Source: Microplitis mediator
Lineage: Eukaryota > Arthropoda > Insecta > Hymenoptera > Braconidae
Direction of reading: 5' to 3'
DNA: 64,000 nt
Assembly (NCBI RefSeq): GCF_029852145.1
Contig: NC_079978.1
Span: 21,061,774-21,125,773 of the forward strand
The position numbers and the translations under genes are program-made. Positions 24,609-36,104 of this stretch are shown here, piece after piece. How positions within the stretch are numbered: position 1 is the stretch's first letter; the number at the start of each line of letters is the position of its first letter. The notes under the pieces are model-generated. The model made no database searches and had not been told where the DNA came from. It was given only the letters and a program-made list of their open reading frames with translations.

Positions 24609-26637
24609 TTAAATTACTTTATTGCTGAGTTCATATTTCAATTGTTGTATTTCTTCAGTTTGCTGAATGAGCTTCTCATTCATATTCGCAAGATGTTCAG
24701 TCATTGTGCTGAGTTGACTTGTGTAACTTCCTTCTTGAACTTCTTTATCTTCTTGTGAACTTGTCCAATTCGACAAAGCTTCCAATAAAGCAGTTTCACA
24801 TTTTTTACGTTTTTCCTCACTAGTATCTAAATGAACACTCATCACTTGATTCTGAAATTATTATTGATTTAGATATAAATAATAATATAAATATGCAAAA
24901 GTAGGGCTTCAGAAAAATAATTTTTTATCACTTTTTCTGCAATTATTTATTGAATTAAATCAATATATAATCGAGTCCCACTTCAGTATATAAATAATTA
25001 TTAATATTTACACTGGCAGCAATGGCAAGATTTTTCGCATGATAAATTTGTTTTTCTGTTATCAATTTATCAATTTCTCGTTGGAAATAATCTTTTATTT
25101 TAGCTTCACGTGCTTCAATTTCATCTGGTAATGCAAATGGAGCTTTCAAACTTCCAATCTGTAAAAAAAAAATACTTTATGTCTTACAATAAATTATATT
25201 AAAATAAATAGTAATGTAAAAAAAAGTACCATATTATTAATTTCTACAGACTCTAAATTATTAGAATCAGTTTGCTGTAAAATATAATTATTTTTTTCCT
25301 GTAATTCATCATATTTATTTTTCAATATATAATAATCACTTTTATATTGACTTAATTCTTTTTCTAAGTCATAAATTTTCGAGTATTCAAATTCATTGTT
25401 GGTATCATCTTGATAATCTGGTGTTTTTTGTAATCTTATATCACCAATTGATTTAGATGATCGACGAGAAACAGAAGGTGATGAAAAAGGTGAATGATCA
25501 ACTTGACGATGATTTGTTATTGTTGTTTTTAAATCACAATCATAACTCCATTTCCCCTCAATACTAGACCACGAAACTGTTTCATCGTGTTTTTGACGAT
25601 CATTTAATTTTTTAATTAATTCATTTTTATCTCGTTCTAATTTGTCTATTTTATCTTGATATTTACTGTCTAATTCAATTCGAGATTTTTCCGACAAATC
25701 AAGTTTATACTCAAGATGTTTTATTCTATCACTGAGCTCGTCAATTTCGTTATCTTTATCAGAAATAACTGATTGAAGCTGTGCATTTTCAACAATTTTT
25801 TTTTTAAATTCTTCTACATAAACATGATTGGGTGGTGGTGGCGGTGGTTGATCTTTATTTTCAGATGATTTACTTTTACCTTTTTTCGATTTATTTTGCG
25901 ATTTATCAAGTTCGTCTTGTAAAACAGTAACTCTCTTAGTTAATTGTTGATTACGAAAAATTAAACTATCTAATTCTTGTTCTGCGCGTCTTAACGATAC
26001 ATCTTTTTCCTTTAATTGTTCTTTTAATTCACTATTTCGTGTCTGTTCATCAATCACAGCCTTTTTTAGAACACTAGCTTGAGCACGTATCTGAAATAAT
26101 ACCAAATATAAATTTATTATTTATCTAATCTAGTAGGATTGTCTTCAGGAAGTTACTTGATAAATGTCCTTTAGCAAGTTTCTTATGGAAGATTTAAACA
26201 AGACTTGAAAAAAAAATGGATTTCTCAAGGATACTTGCTGCAGATTCCATCAAATCTGCAGCAATTTTTAACTGATATAATAATTTCTGGTCAGAATTGC
26301 TTAAGATATCGGGTTTCTTTATCTCCGAATCACTCCAATCTTAAACTCAGTACCTTTAGCAAACCCAGTGGTCATTTAAATTTAAAGTAATGAAGAGGGC
26401 AGTCATGTCCAGGTATTTTAAGCAATTTTGCAGCAAGAAGCTAATGGATCTTAAGCAAGTCCTGCTACAGATTTACTTGATATCTTGCCTGAGACTCATC
26501 CAAAACTCATGTTGCAAACTTGCTGAAGAAAATACAGATTTACGTAAGACCTACTAGGGCTACAAACAAATTACCTTTGAATATTCAGCAACAACTTTTT
26601 GATACTTAGTCTGCAGTTGTCCATTAACTCCTTCCAT
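24609..26637 (-). CDS. PPP1R21: PPP1R21-like (KLRAQ domain, FERRY subunit 2) coiled-coil protein
   Basis: Four exons on the minus strand (26575-26637, 25230-26090, 25012-25158, 24609-24851), all phase 0, give 437 aa. The N-terminus (MEGVNGQLQTKYQKVVAEYSKIRAQASVLKKAVIDEQ) is the KLRAQ motif region of PPP1R21. A long charged coiled coil follows, broken by a Lys/Ser-rich and polyproline stretch (SKKGKSKSSENKDQPPPPPP) near 105-125. The C-terminal segment (SYTSQLSTMTEHLANMNEKL) resembles the TTKRSYEDQ motif at the vertebrate C-terminus. In mammals this protein is FERRY-2, a scaffold of the Rab5 effector that links mRNA and ribosomes to early endosomes. The model is well short of the roughly 780 aa of human PPP1R21: the middle helical region is reduced. 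The joins are clean, but a missed internal exon or splice variant is possible. Confidence 0.88.
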
Positions 26638-27399
26638 TTTAATAATTTATTTAATAGAGGAAATAGGTATTAAAAGAGAATATTAATTATTGATAAAATT
26701 CACAATAACTGTAAGTGCAACACTTTTCTATAATTTTTAAAAAATTCATGGTAATATTTTTTTTAAATTATAAATTATCGTAAATATTATTTGATTTATT
26801 TAATAAGTGTGAAATCGACGATTATAAACTCATATCGCAAGAGGACCTCAATACATCTAGATTTAAAACGCCCCCCTGTACATCAGTAATTATTTATATT
26901 GAAGATACCGGTTTGCTAATAAAAAATTTTTATTTATAAATTAAATTTTTTATATTATTTCATATATCAACAGTTCATTTAATAATTATAAGTATATCAC
27001 TTGTTATTAATATTTTTGTATCTTTAAAATTAAAAACTATTCAACTTCAGTTAAATTTAATTTTCAAAATTTTTTGTTTTATTTAAATTATGGGATGTCA
27101 ATGTATGATACTAATAAAAAATTATTAATGAATACTTATAAATACTTGATACAAAAAAAAATAATATTTTCTAATGTAAAATACAACAATTTAGTGTCCA
27201 CTGGGAACTTGGACTACATACAGATTTAGTGGCGCTTGAAACTGTGTAATAAAAACGAAACCTCATGAATAATTATCATTACTGTTGATAAAGATGTGAT
27301 AAATTTATAATCTTGTTGATAAATATACTCGCGTATAAATTTTTTATTCTTATTTTATAAAATAGCCCAGATAACCAGAGTTTTAGCTCTAAAATTTTC

Positions 27400-28040
27400 A
27401 ATAGTAGTCAAGTTGATCGCAAATTGATACAAGTCTACGGCCCAAACTTTACTTCAAGTTTACTGTACAAATAGTTGACGCTAATTTGTCAATTTGAAAA
27501 TAAACTCTTGAGAGATTTTTTCCCGCAACTTTCAAGCAAAGTTTTTGGTTGACTTTTGCTTTTTAAAAGTGGGTACAAATTTACATCAAATTGTGATTCG
27601 GTGCATCTGTGTAGTAAAAACTTGACGTCAATTAATTGGAAACAGTGAAGAGCAAGTTTTTAAAGAGAAACTGTGAGGGTTCGAAAAAAAAAAAATCGTT
27701 TCTATTAATTTTCTATTTCAAAAACTGAGTCAATTTTACTAAGAATTTTTTATTAAGAAACTTGCTGTTAAGTGTTTCCAATCAACTGACGTCAAGTTGT
27801 GATGTTTCAAATTTTGTCTGTAATATGAGTATAGAATCAACTATAAGTTACATAATAGTAATTCAAGTTGAATCAGAAAGTTGTGGAAAAAAATTTCAAG
27901 CGCAAACTTAAATTTCAATCTGACAGAAAATTGCGCGAAAAAATTTGAATGATCAAAATTTAATTTCAAGTGACAACTATTCTATCAAGTTTATGTATTG
28001 AACTTGACATCTTATTTCAGTTTTAGATTGCCGTCAACTT
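27400..28040. repeat. Foldback repeat centred near 27700
   Basis: AACTTGACGTCAATTAATTG near 27620 is inverted as CAATCAACTGACGTCAAGTT near 27780, with adjacent AGCAAGTTTTT/AAGAAACTTGCT also inverted. Further TTGACTT/AAGTTGAA pieces extend outward on each side. The ends are ragged. It shares words with the repeat patches near 3530 and 32380. Confidence 0.5.
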
Positions 28041-29058
28041 CCGTTCAAAACAAAATTTTGTATAAAAAAAAAATATTTGGTTTGTAAAATCTAAATTTTC
28101 GACAGTAGTAAATATCGAAATCTTTTTTATCAGTTTAAAATCAACAGCTGCTGTGTATTTTTTACAATGAAAATTTTTGGTTTTTCGTGATTTCGATGTC
28201 AGATGACGGTACGAATTGTATATAAAATTTCTAATATACTCGATTTTCCAATCTATAGTAAATTTTTAGCCTTGTTTGTACTTATGGGCCGTATAGAGGC
28301 TATATATTGTCATATATCATATATCATTCCTTCTGATCTACAAGTTTGCCATGACAATCTGTGGGTCCTACTTAATTTTATTATTGTTACTACCATGAAT
28401 TTCCTCGGTACATATTTATTATTATAAACAATTAAATGTTTTTGAGTTTGTAAATAATGAGTTTTAAAATAGTATCGATGTGTTGCGACATTATTATTCT
28501 TAATGACATTAATATTGATGTGAAAAAAATTACAGTTCCTAAAATGACGTGGTGAAAAAATATATAAATCACTTTTGTTCAACACTTGGCCGCTACAGTT
28601 AAAGGTTTTTATTTACTTAAATTAATAATTATTATAATTAAATATTAAATAGATTTAAAAAAGTAATAACTCGATTGATTTGTTCGCCGGGACTCTAGTC
28701 GACTTTGGTGTTGCTGTTAATAAAAATTCGGAACCATGACCTTGATTATTTTTTTTATTTAATTTCATTTTTTAAATAAATTTAATAATTTAAAATTTTA
28801 AAATTTAAGTTTAATTTTTTTTTAATTAATTTGATAAGAATTTATTAATTTAATGAATTTTATATCGACGGTCATTTAAGTTCGACCTCAATATTTCATG
28901 TGTCGGTAGTTCATTACACGATCGAAGATTTATCTTGATTAAATTATACACTCATTACAATTGTGATAATGCTAGAGAGAAAAAATAATTGATAAAATTT
29001 ATAATGACCACAAGTATAAACTTTTTGTTTTTTAGTTTATGAATCTTAATTTTTTTTA

Positions 29059-29219
29059 TGATACTGAAAGTACCAGACATCAGACAATTTTTTAATTTTT
29101 ATAAAAACTACAACTCGTAAGTAAAATAAAAATTTTATAACATGATAAAAAAATTGTTTCTTAATTATTTTTTTATTTAAAAGAAATAAATTTTTTTATG
29201 TCTCTTACTTTCAGTATCA
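29059..29219. mobile_element. Small MITE just upstream of the Arkadia start codon
   Basis: TA|TGATACTGAAAGTA at the left and TACTTTCAGTATCA|TA at the right are perfect 14 bp inverted repeats with TA on both sides, 161 bp long. The element ends 96 bases before the Arkadia ATG, so it probably lies in the promoter or 5' UTR. Confidence 0.75.
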
Positions 29220-29315
29220 TATTTTTTCACGTAGACATAAAAAAAAAATACATTTGATTTCTGTAATACTTTTATAAAAAAAAGTGATTAAAATATTTAA
29301 ATTTATAAAATTAGA

Positions 29316-32300
29316 ATGGCTGAAGGTAAGAATACTGATGAAGCTTGGAGAAAATCTAAGACAGAAGATAGAAATGGACTTTTCAATGCTGATACTGCGA
29401 CAAGTTCAGTTGATTCAAATTCTACATCTTTAGCTGATATATTTGATACGGCTTTTTCCTCAACGGTTGATCCTACACCTCAAAGATGTCCTGCTGGTAA
29501 AAACTAAAACATATTTAGATTATATTGAGATTTTAAAAAAATAAAATTGTAGGTACGGAGATGGAATATGAACATTTATTTGCGGAGAGTGATATTGAAG
29601 AGGCTGATTCACAAAATCGCGTTGACTCATTCACAAATCAACCGGCACAACACTCGACAGCATCTAATAATCTTGTCTTTTCATCATATAGATCACCATC
29701 AGCTCCAATAGCTGATCCACGATATTGGCGTGGGGTTCGTATTAATAATTGTAACATGTGTCGAACAAGATCACGAAGAGATCAAGTAACACAGCCATTG
29801 GATAATTTATGCGACGAAAGAGCTTGTGCTCACTATCGTCGTAAAAGAATATTGTATGACAGAGAATTACCAACAAAGCATAAAACAAAGAAAAATGAAC
29901 CTCATAAATTAGATAATAATAATCAACAAGCCAATAATTTAAGTGTTGCTGGACCATCAAGACTTATTGATACTCCTGTTGATTACAGGTACTAATAGTT
30001 TTATTTAATTACAGTCGACTATCCGTCATATGTCTCTCCTCTCAATCGGCAGTCACTGAGTCCAAACAACTTCTTCTACTTTAACTAAAAACTTTTTTCA
30101 TTATATAAAATAAAAAAGGCTTATAACGAGTAGTCGACTGCACTTGTATAGCTTAAATAATAAAAAAAAAAGTATCAATTTTTTTTTTTTTAAAAGACCC
30201 CAAGTTATTTAAAACTTTATTTTTATTGAAAGGATGTAGTAGTGAAAACATTGCTACTGCTATATGTTTAATATTTTCAGCATAATCGCGGTGCTTCAAA
30301 AAAGATAACACACATAAGACTACATAAGACTTTAAACCGATATCTCTTAAATATTCGTAGCATAACCGGGTCAGCCAACCACGTCACCGATACAATAGAC
30401 GACAACTCCAACAACAATCTAACAAGACAAGTAACCAATGATAGGTCTTCAATCCAGTCTAGTGCTGCTTCTGCTCAAATATCACCAGGGGCTTCTCATC
30501 AAACGACTAGTGAGGATAAAATATTAATTATTAAATTATTTAATTATTTTATTAAACTTGAAAAATTTTATAGATCACGATGATATTCCTTCAGCACCGG
30601 ATTTGCAATTAGATTGGTCTTCGAGTAGTGAAAGCGATGATGAAGATGGATCAATTCAAGTTCTTGAGACTGTTAATTACAGCAATAAACAAGTATGTTA
30701 ATTAACCAACTTATAAATTTAAATATTCATTTTGATATATATAACAATAATTATAATAGCTCTGGGTACCCTGAGAAGTCATTTTTCATGTGACTAATAT
30801 CTAACAAAATAATTATATTGTGCATCAAGTATTTTTAATTGTCTTGATAAATGTCTCAGTTACAAAATAATCATAATTATAAATATGTTTTTTTTTTTTT
30901 AAGAATACAAATCAAGATAATGAACAGAGTGATCGTACTGTGACTATAGTAGATTTAACTGCTGAATCTGATGATGAAAATCATGCTCATTCAACTGCAA
31001 CAAATCCTGTACCATCACAAGTTCAAGAAAATACAGCTCTTAGGTAATGTATTTATTTTTAAATATTTTTAACAGATAATATAAGTTTTAATTCCTGTAG
31101 AAATAGTTCTTACTGCGTTCATCGACCACCGGAACATCCTCGCATAATTCCTCACGGAGTTCCTCATGTACATCAAGATCATCATCATCGACCTCCATAT
31201 CAAGGTATTGATTGATATTTTAATCGTTCTCAATCTTATTTTCTAATAATTAGATTATATAGTTTATTGATTATTATACTTTTTTTTTCTGTATAATTTC
31301 TACAGATGCGCCTGGAACAATTGGTTTATCAGGCACAAGAATGCATCCGGTGTATCAACGCATGTGGGTTCTTCAGCAACGCATACAAGAAATTCATCGG
31401 CGTCGACTTTATCAACGTTCACCAGCAGTACACACGTAATACTTAATTATTAAATAAAGAAAACAAAAATCTAATTTGCAACATAATTAAAATATTTTGT
31501 TGTTTTTTTCTTAAATTTTAGTTGTACACCACCAAATGCTCATATGTATCAACCGGCTCGATTTGTAACGGACGAAAATTCTAGCCCAAGCAGTCTTCCC
31601 AGAATGTGTTGTGCAGCCAACGATAGTGGAAATCATGTAGATAATTATCCTCAACATCCTGTCCTACCGCCTCCACAACAACCTACAGTATACAGCCACC
31701 CAGAAGCTAGTGGACCTGAATCTTATGTAACAAGTTCTTCTATATTTCCATCTTCATTGGTCAGTTTATTTAATAATTTATTAATTTTTTTTAGAATTTT
31801 TATTTCATTTTTAATTAATTGTAATTTTTTTTTTTTTCTTGCAGTTGAATTCAGTTCGTAATCCAGAAGTAGAAGCCCCTACACCTGAGGCTATGCATCC
31901 AATGCCTGTTCATCAACATGTGCATCATCATATGTATCATTGGCCCCCGCCGATGGGAAGACCACATCTTGCTCGTATGCCACACGTACATATTATATCA
32001 CCACATATAGTAAGATAACTAGAGAACTAATTATTTAATAATTAATTAATTACCTAATTACAACTATTTTATTTATTATCTTTTTTAGCAAAATAATGTA
32101 CCACCTGATATGATACCAACATATCCAGTACCATTGTCTGACTTTGTTTTTCAAACAAGGCATATGAATACAAACTTAGAAAATTATATGCGTATTGTTG
32201 ATTTGCGACGAATGTCTCATATAAGTTGTGGTGCAACACAAGAGTCTATCGAAAACCACACATTCCCTCATAAATACAAACGCGTAAGTATATTTAACGA

Positions 32301-32849
32301 TTATCATGTTAAATTTAATTACAATAATTATTTCAACTAGTGATGTAAGACAAATACATTGTCTGGACAATTGTCAGACGATTGACGTCAATTTATCAGC
32401 GAAAAATTTATCAATTTTTTAAATTTAATGCCGGTTTCCGCGCCAACGTGATTTTGCCCAAATAATTATTTTGCTAAACAATAATATTAATGAGGCGCAA
32501 AAGTTGTCATACCGTAAATCAATAAAAAATTCAAATAACGGGAATTTACTATCACATGAGCGATTGGGGTGGGGTTTGATTTCCCATTTTATTTATGTTA
32601 TTATTATTATTTTTTTTTTTTGAATATAATTGATAGGTTAAAAAAGTTGAAAATGGAGAAGATGCCATGGAAAAGTGTACAATATGTTTGTCAGAATTTG
32701 AGGATTTTGAAAGTGTCCGAAGACTTCCGTGCATGCATTTATTCCACATAGACTGCGTGGATCAATGGCTATGTACTAACAAACGATGTCCAATTTGTCG
32801 AGTCGATATTGAAACGTTTCTTCATAAAGAACTTGCAGCAGCTGTATAG
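29316..32849 (+). CDS. Arkadia/RNF111-type RING-H2 E3 ubiquitin ligase
   Basis: Eleven coding exons: 29316-29496, 29553-29988, 30361-30509, 30574-30692, 30904-31043, 31101-31204, 31306-31435, 31522-31759, 31845-32009, 32089-32283 and 32637-32849, giving 689 aa. The C-terminal RING-H2 (Cys633 to Cys673: CTIC, PCMHLFH, CVDQW, CPICRVDIE) is the Arkadia type, and the segment before it (GATQESIENHTFPHKYK) aligns with the NRGA/TIER region of RNF111. Residues 307-320 (TVTIVDLTAESDDE) form a textbook SUMO-interacting motif with an acidic tail. The middle is His/Pro-rich and probably disordered. Arkadia ligases degrade SMAD7 and SKI/SnoN to enhance TGF-beta/Nodal/BMP signalling and can target SUMO chains. 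The acceptor at 30361 was chosen because the pyrimidine-rich acceptor nearer 30291 leads to an immediate stop; this is the least certain join. Intron 2 contains a MITE. Start: first ATG of the conserved N-terminal frame. Confidence 0.92.
30012..30140. mobile_element. Short CAGTCGACTA family MITE in Arkadia intron 2
   Basis: TA|CAGTCGACTATCCGTCATAT at the left and TTATAACGAGTAGTCGACTG at the right. It is 129 bp and inverted. The right TA is mutated to CA. Confidence 0.8.
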
Positions 32850-33723
32850 CTTAAGGTCGGTAATGTTTATCAATAACTATCGTATATTAATATCTTGTTT
32901 ATTTATTGTTTATCAATATACATTTATTATCGACGGCCTTACATTTCCATGGATTTATAAAACTTAATGCAATAATTAAGAGTTTTATGTTGAGAACAAA
33001 ATCGTATTAAATCAAAACATACGAAACAGTAAAATTTAAAATAATTATTTTATGAGATATTCATTAAAATAAGCTCAGAAATAATATTTTGTAAATAATA
33101 TATTGTATATAATTATTTAGCTAAAATTCATAATGAGCAATTAATAAATGCAGTAATAATTGTCGAAAAAAAAAAAAAATGCATCATGATTTAGCGTTAA
33201 AAATAAAATTATAAGCGAAGACTGCAATTTGATTTATTTATTTAAAATCTAGACATAAATTTATAATGAATCATTATAAATTTATTATTAGATTATAACA
33301 GTAGGTGTTTAAAATAATATATAATGAATGTGTATAATTAGAATTATATCATATCTTAATAAAATTATACTACCATTTCCTACAAGCTTATGAAAAAATT
33401 TTTGCACATCAATTTGTTGATTTCGCCGATGGTGCTATGATTAATATCTATAGCGATATTGCTATAAAAATTATATAAAGTACGTAACATTATCTCGAAA
33501 TAAATATGTAATAGTAATAATAATAATAACAATTATAATAGTAATTATTAAAAAAATAATAATGGGAATTATTGTAAAAATCGTACTATAAATTAGTATT
33601 TTTTTTATTTTTTTGTGAACAAACTTGTCATTTAATTTTTTTTTTAGTATTTATATTACTAAACAATAGCGGTAATGTTAAAGTAAGTGAAACTTATTTT
33701 GTTGGAAGCTTTGCGATTAAGTT

Positions 33724-34174
33724 CAGTCGACTACCCGACGTAAGTCTAGGAGACGCAGGGGAAATTTTTTTTGGAATTTCAGTCTCTCCCTTATCGTGCG
33801 TTTAGTTTTGTTTTCAACTACTCGCTATAAGCCTGTTTTATTTTATATTATTTTAAACGTCATATTGACGATTTATTAAAAACGCCACTGCCGATTTTTT
33901 TTGTGCTTATTACACTAATAATAATTATAATGCAAAAAATTATGATGATAACGGTATTGATTACAATAATAATTTTATTGATGAACATAATGCTCAAGAA
34001 ATTATATTTTATTTGATATTGATTAAATTTTTGTCCGCGAAATTTCCATCATTATTTTTTCTATTTTTTTCTATTGTCAGTTTATAGTTTTAAAAATTTT
34101 AACGGTGGCTTATAACAGAGTGTCTGGTACAAAACTTTTGGATTCAGTAACTTGTGATTGAGGGCAGTTGACTG
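33724..34174. mobile_element. CAGTCGACTA family MITE, 451 bp
   Basis: Left end CAGTCGACTACCCGACGTAAG; the right end GGGCAGTTGACTG|TA is a more decayed inverse. Internal words shared with the 19107-20060 copy (CGTGCGTTTAGTTTTGTT, GATGAACATAATGCTCAA) show it is a deletion derivative of the same element. Confidence 0.75.
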
Positions 34175-34411
34175 TACTATAAATTTTGTAACTTTAAAAG
34201 CAATAATTGTCATTTTATTTAAAATTAATTTTTTAAGATGTTAATAATTTGAAATATTGATTTAATAAATATAGCGGCTCAAATTTATCATGAAGCTTTA
34301 GAATTAATTTTGAATATTTTATTTATTTATTTTTTCAGTAAATTAAATAATAATGCAATATACATCACATCATTTTTAATTAAAAAGGAAATGAATATTT
34401 TTTATTTATTC

Positions 34412-34620
34412 ATTTAACTGCCACGTAAATTTGTGTGATAATAAAAATTTGAATTAAAACAACAGTTTATTATATTAATTAGTTGATTATATCGATTAAT
34501 AGCTTTATAAAAACCTTTAAAAACTTATTTTTATTTATTAAATTAACTGCCAAGTAAATTTGTGTGATAATTAAAATTTGGATTTACCCGACACTTTATT
34601 ATATCAATTAGTTTTAAAAA
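34412..34620. repeat. Diverged tandem duplication, period about 129 bp
   Basis: TTAACTGCCACGTAAATTTGTGTGATAAT near 34415 recurs near 34544 as TTAACTGCCAAGTAAATTTGTGTGATAAT. Each is followed by AAAATTTG and a TTTATTATATYAATTAGTT segment. Two units only. Confidence 0.75.
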
Positions 34621-34855
34621 TTAATTGACAATTAATATAATCATAAAGTCCTCCAAAAATAGATTTTTTTTTTTAAATTATTGACATTAATTTTCTTAAT
34701 ATATAAAATTTTGTAAAATAATATCATGTAGCTTTATAATGAATAATTAACAATACTAAATAGTGAACAATTAATCGAGGTGCTGCATTTCTTACAAACT
34801 ATGTAAATAATAGATTTGTTAATTCGGTACTACGACTAAAAGGTTGAATCATCTA

Positions 34856-35225
34856 CACACAGATAATTTTACAGTAAAAATTACAAAAAAATTTTAGGTG
34901 ACGGTGGGACGACTCGATATTCTTGAAAATGATCCTGTTTGTAGTAAAATATATTCTAGAAGATGACTATTTTTACTATACTACATAGTAGTATTTCTGA
35001 TGTATCGAAAATCTATTACTTTATTTTAATATTTGCAATACAAAAAAACTAGATCCGTTGGAAAATGTATCAATTAAAATTTTTTTTTGAAGCCTTGTCT
35101 ACGCAGCATGATAATTTTATCGAAAATCTTTTAAATTATAGTTTCTTTTAATTATAAATTTATTACTGTAGTAATTTTTCTATAAATTTTTAATGTAAAA
35201 AATATACCGTAAAATTTTCTGAGTG
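34856..35225. mobile_element. TA-flanked MITE with CACACAGATAATTTTACAGT ends
   Basis: TA|CACACAGATAATTTTACAGT at the left and CCGTAAAATTTTCTGAGTG|TA at the right are inverted over about 28 bp with few mismatches. 370 bp, no coding capacity. Confidence 0.7.
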
Positions 35226-35965
35226 TAGGAAAATAAATGAAATATAATAATAAAATAATTTTCTAACTACATAATTTATAAGTCTTTATAAATTGTAAAT
35301 ATTTAAGTAAATAATGTAACATAATGTTACTTATATATATTTACTGTTAAAGTGTAATAGCCGCGTAAAAGTTATAAAAAAAAAATCCACGTATTGAAAA
35401 TTAATAAAAACATAAATATATATTGTAGTGTTTTATTTATTTAAAACTTTGTTATTATTAATTTATTTATAATGATAATTATTATTTATCTAAAAATAGT
35501 TTTAATTTATTTTTTATAATAATTAATAGTAATTTTAATCATCCGGTGTTTTATATTTTTATTATTATTTATCATATATAATAATCATAACTGAAATTGC
35601 ATTTATGACATTTTTTGTCCTCGCATGAAATTACATTGGCGACTCATTTGAAACTAATGGAATTACCCGAGTTGTCATGTTCATTACAAATCATTAAGTT
35701 CCAGGATCGATACTCTATCATGTTAATTAGATACACGGTAATTATAATAAGGTACTAAAATAAATATATGTAATAATTTAAATATTTTCGCATCACAGGA
35801 AAATAAAATTTTTGTTATACTGACCTTGAATATTTAAAATTATCAAGAGATTGAATAAGATTTTTGAGGACCACGAAAAAATAAAAGTCTAAGTGTAAGT
35901 GTAATTAATTGATCAAGTATCGATTAATGAGCTGATTCCCAGTGCGGCGTGGAAACGCTACTGGA

Positions 35966-36104
35966 TATAAAGAGAATGTAGTCGGCATGATCATCGACAG
36001 TCTTCTTTCGTCGTGGTGATCTCGAGGCTGTGTCGCGCAGTTTATTTCTTTATTTTACTTACATTTTGAAACTCTTCCATCAATATTCATCAATTAATAA
36101 AAAG
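35966..36104 (+). promoter_or_regulatory. TATA/initiator promoter and non-coding first exon of the CLIP protease
   Basis: TATAAAG at 35966-35972 lies 33 bases before the A of a CAGT initiator (35998-36001), the classic arthropod spacing. A transcript from 35999 would meet a good donor (AAAG|GTATTA) after 36104 and splice to the acceptor TGATGTAG at 37753, three bases before the protease ATG. This is inferred from sequence alone. Confidence 0.55.

Larger units (their letters stand above)
26638..29315. other. Divergent intergenic region with foldbacks
   Basis: 2.7 kb between the starts of the PPP1R21-like gene (minus) and the Arkadia-like gene (plus). It holds a foldback repeat at 27400-28040 and a small TA-flanked MITE at 29059-29219. 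Short frames at 28203-28585 overlap on opposite strands and show no domain. Promoters of both genes must lie here but were not pinpointed. Confidence 0.5.
32850..35965. other. Intergenic region between Arkadia and the protease promoter
   Basis: 3.1 kb without a credible open frame. It contains two MITEs (33724-34174, 34856-35225), a diverged tandem duplication (34412-34620) and AT-rich filler. The Arkadia 3' UTR occupies the left part; several AATAAA words occur but the true cleavage site cannot be chosen. Confidence 0.5.
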
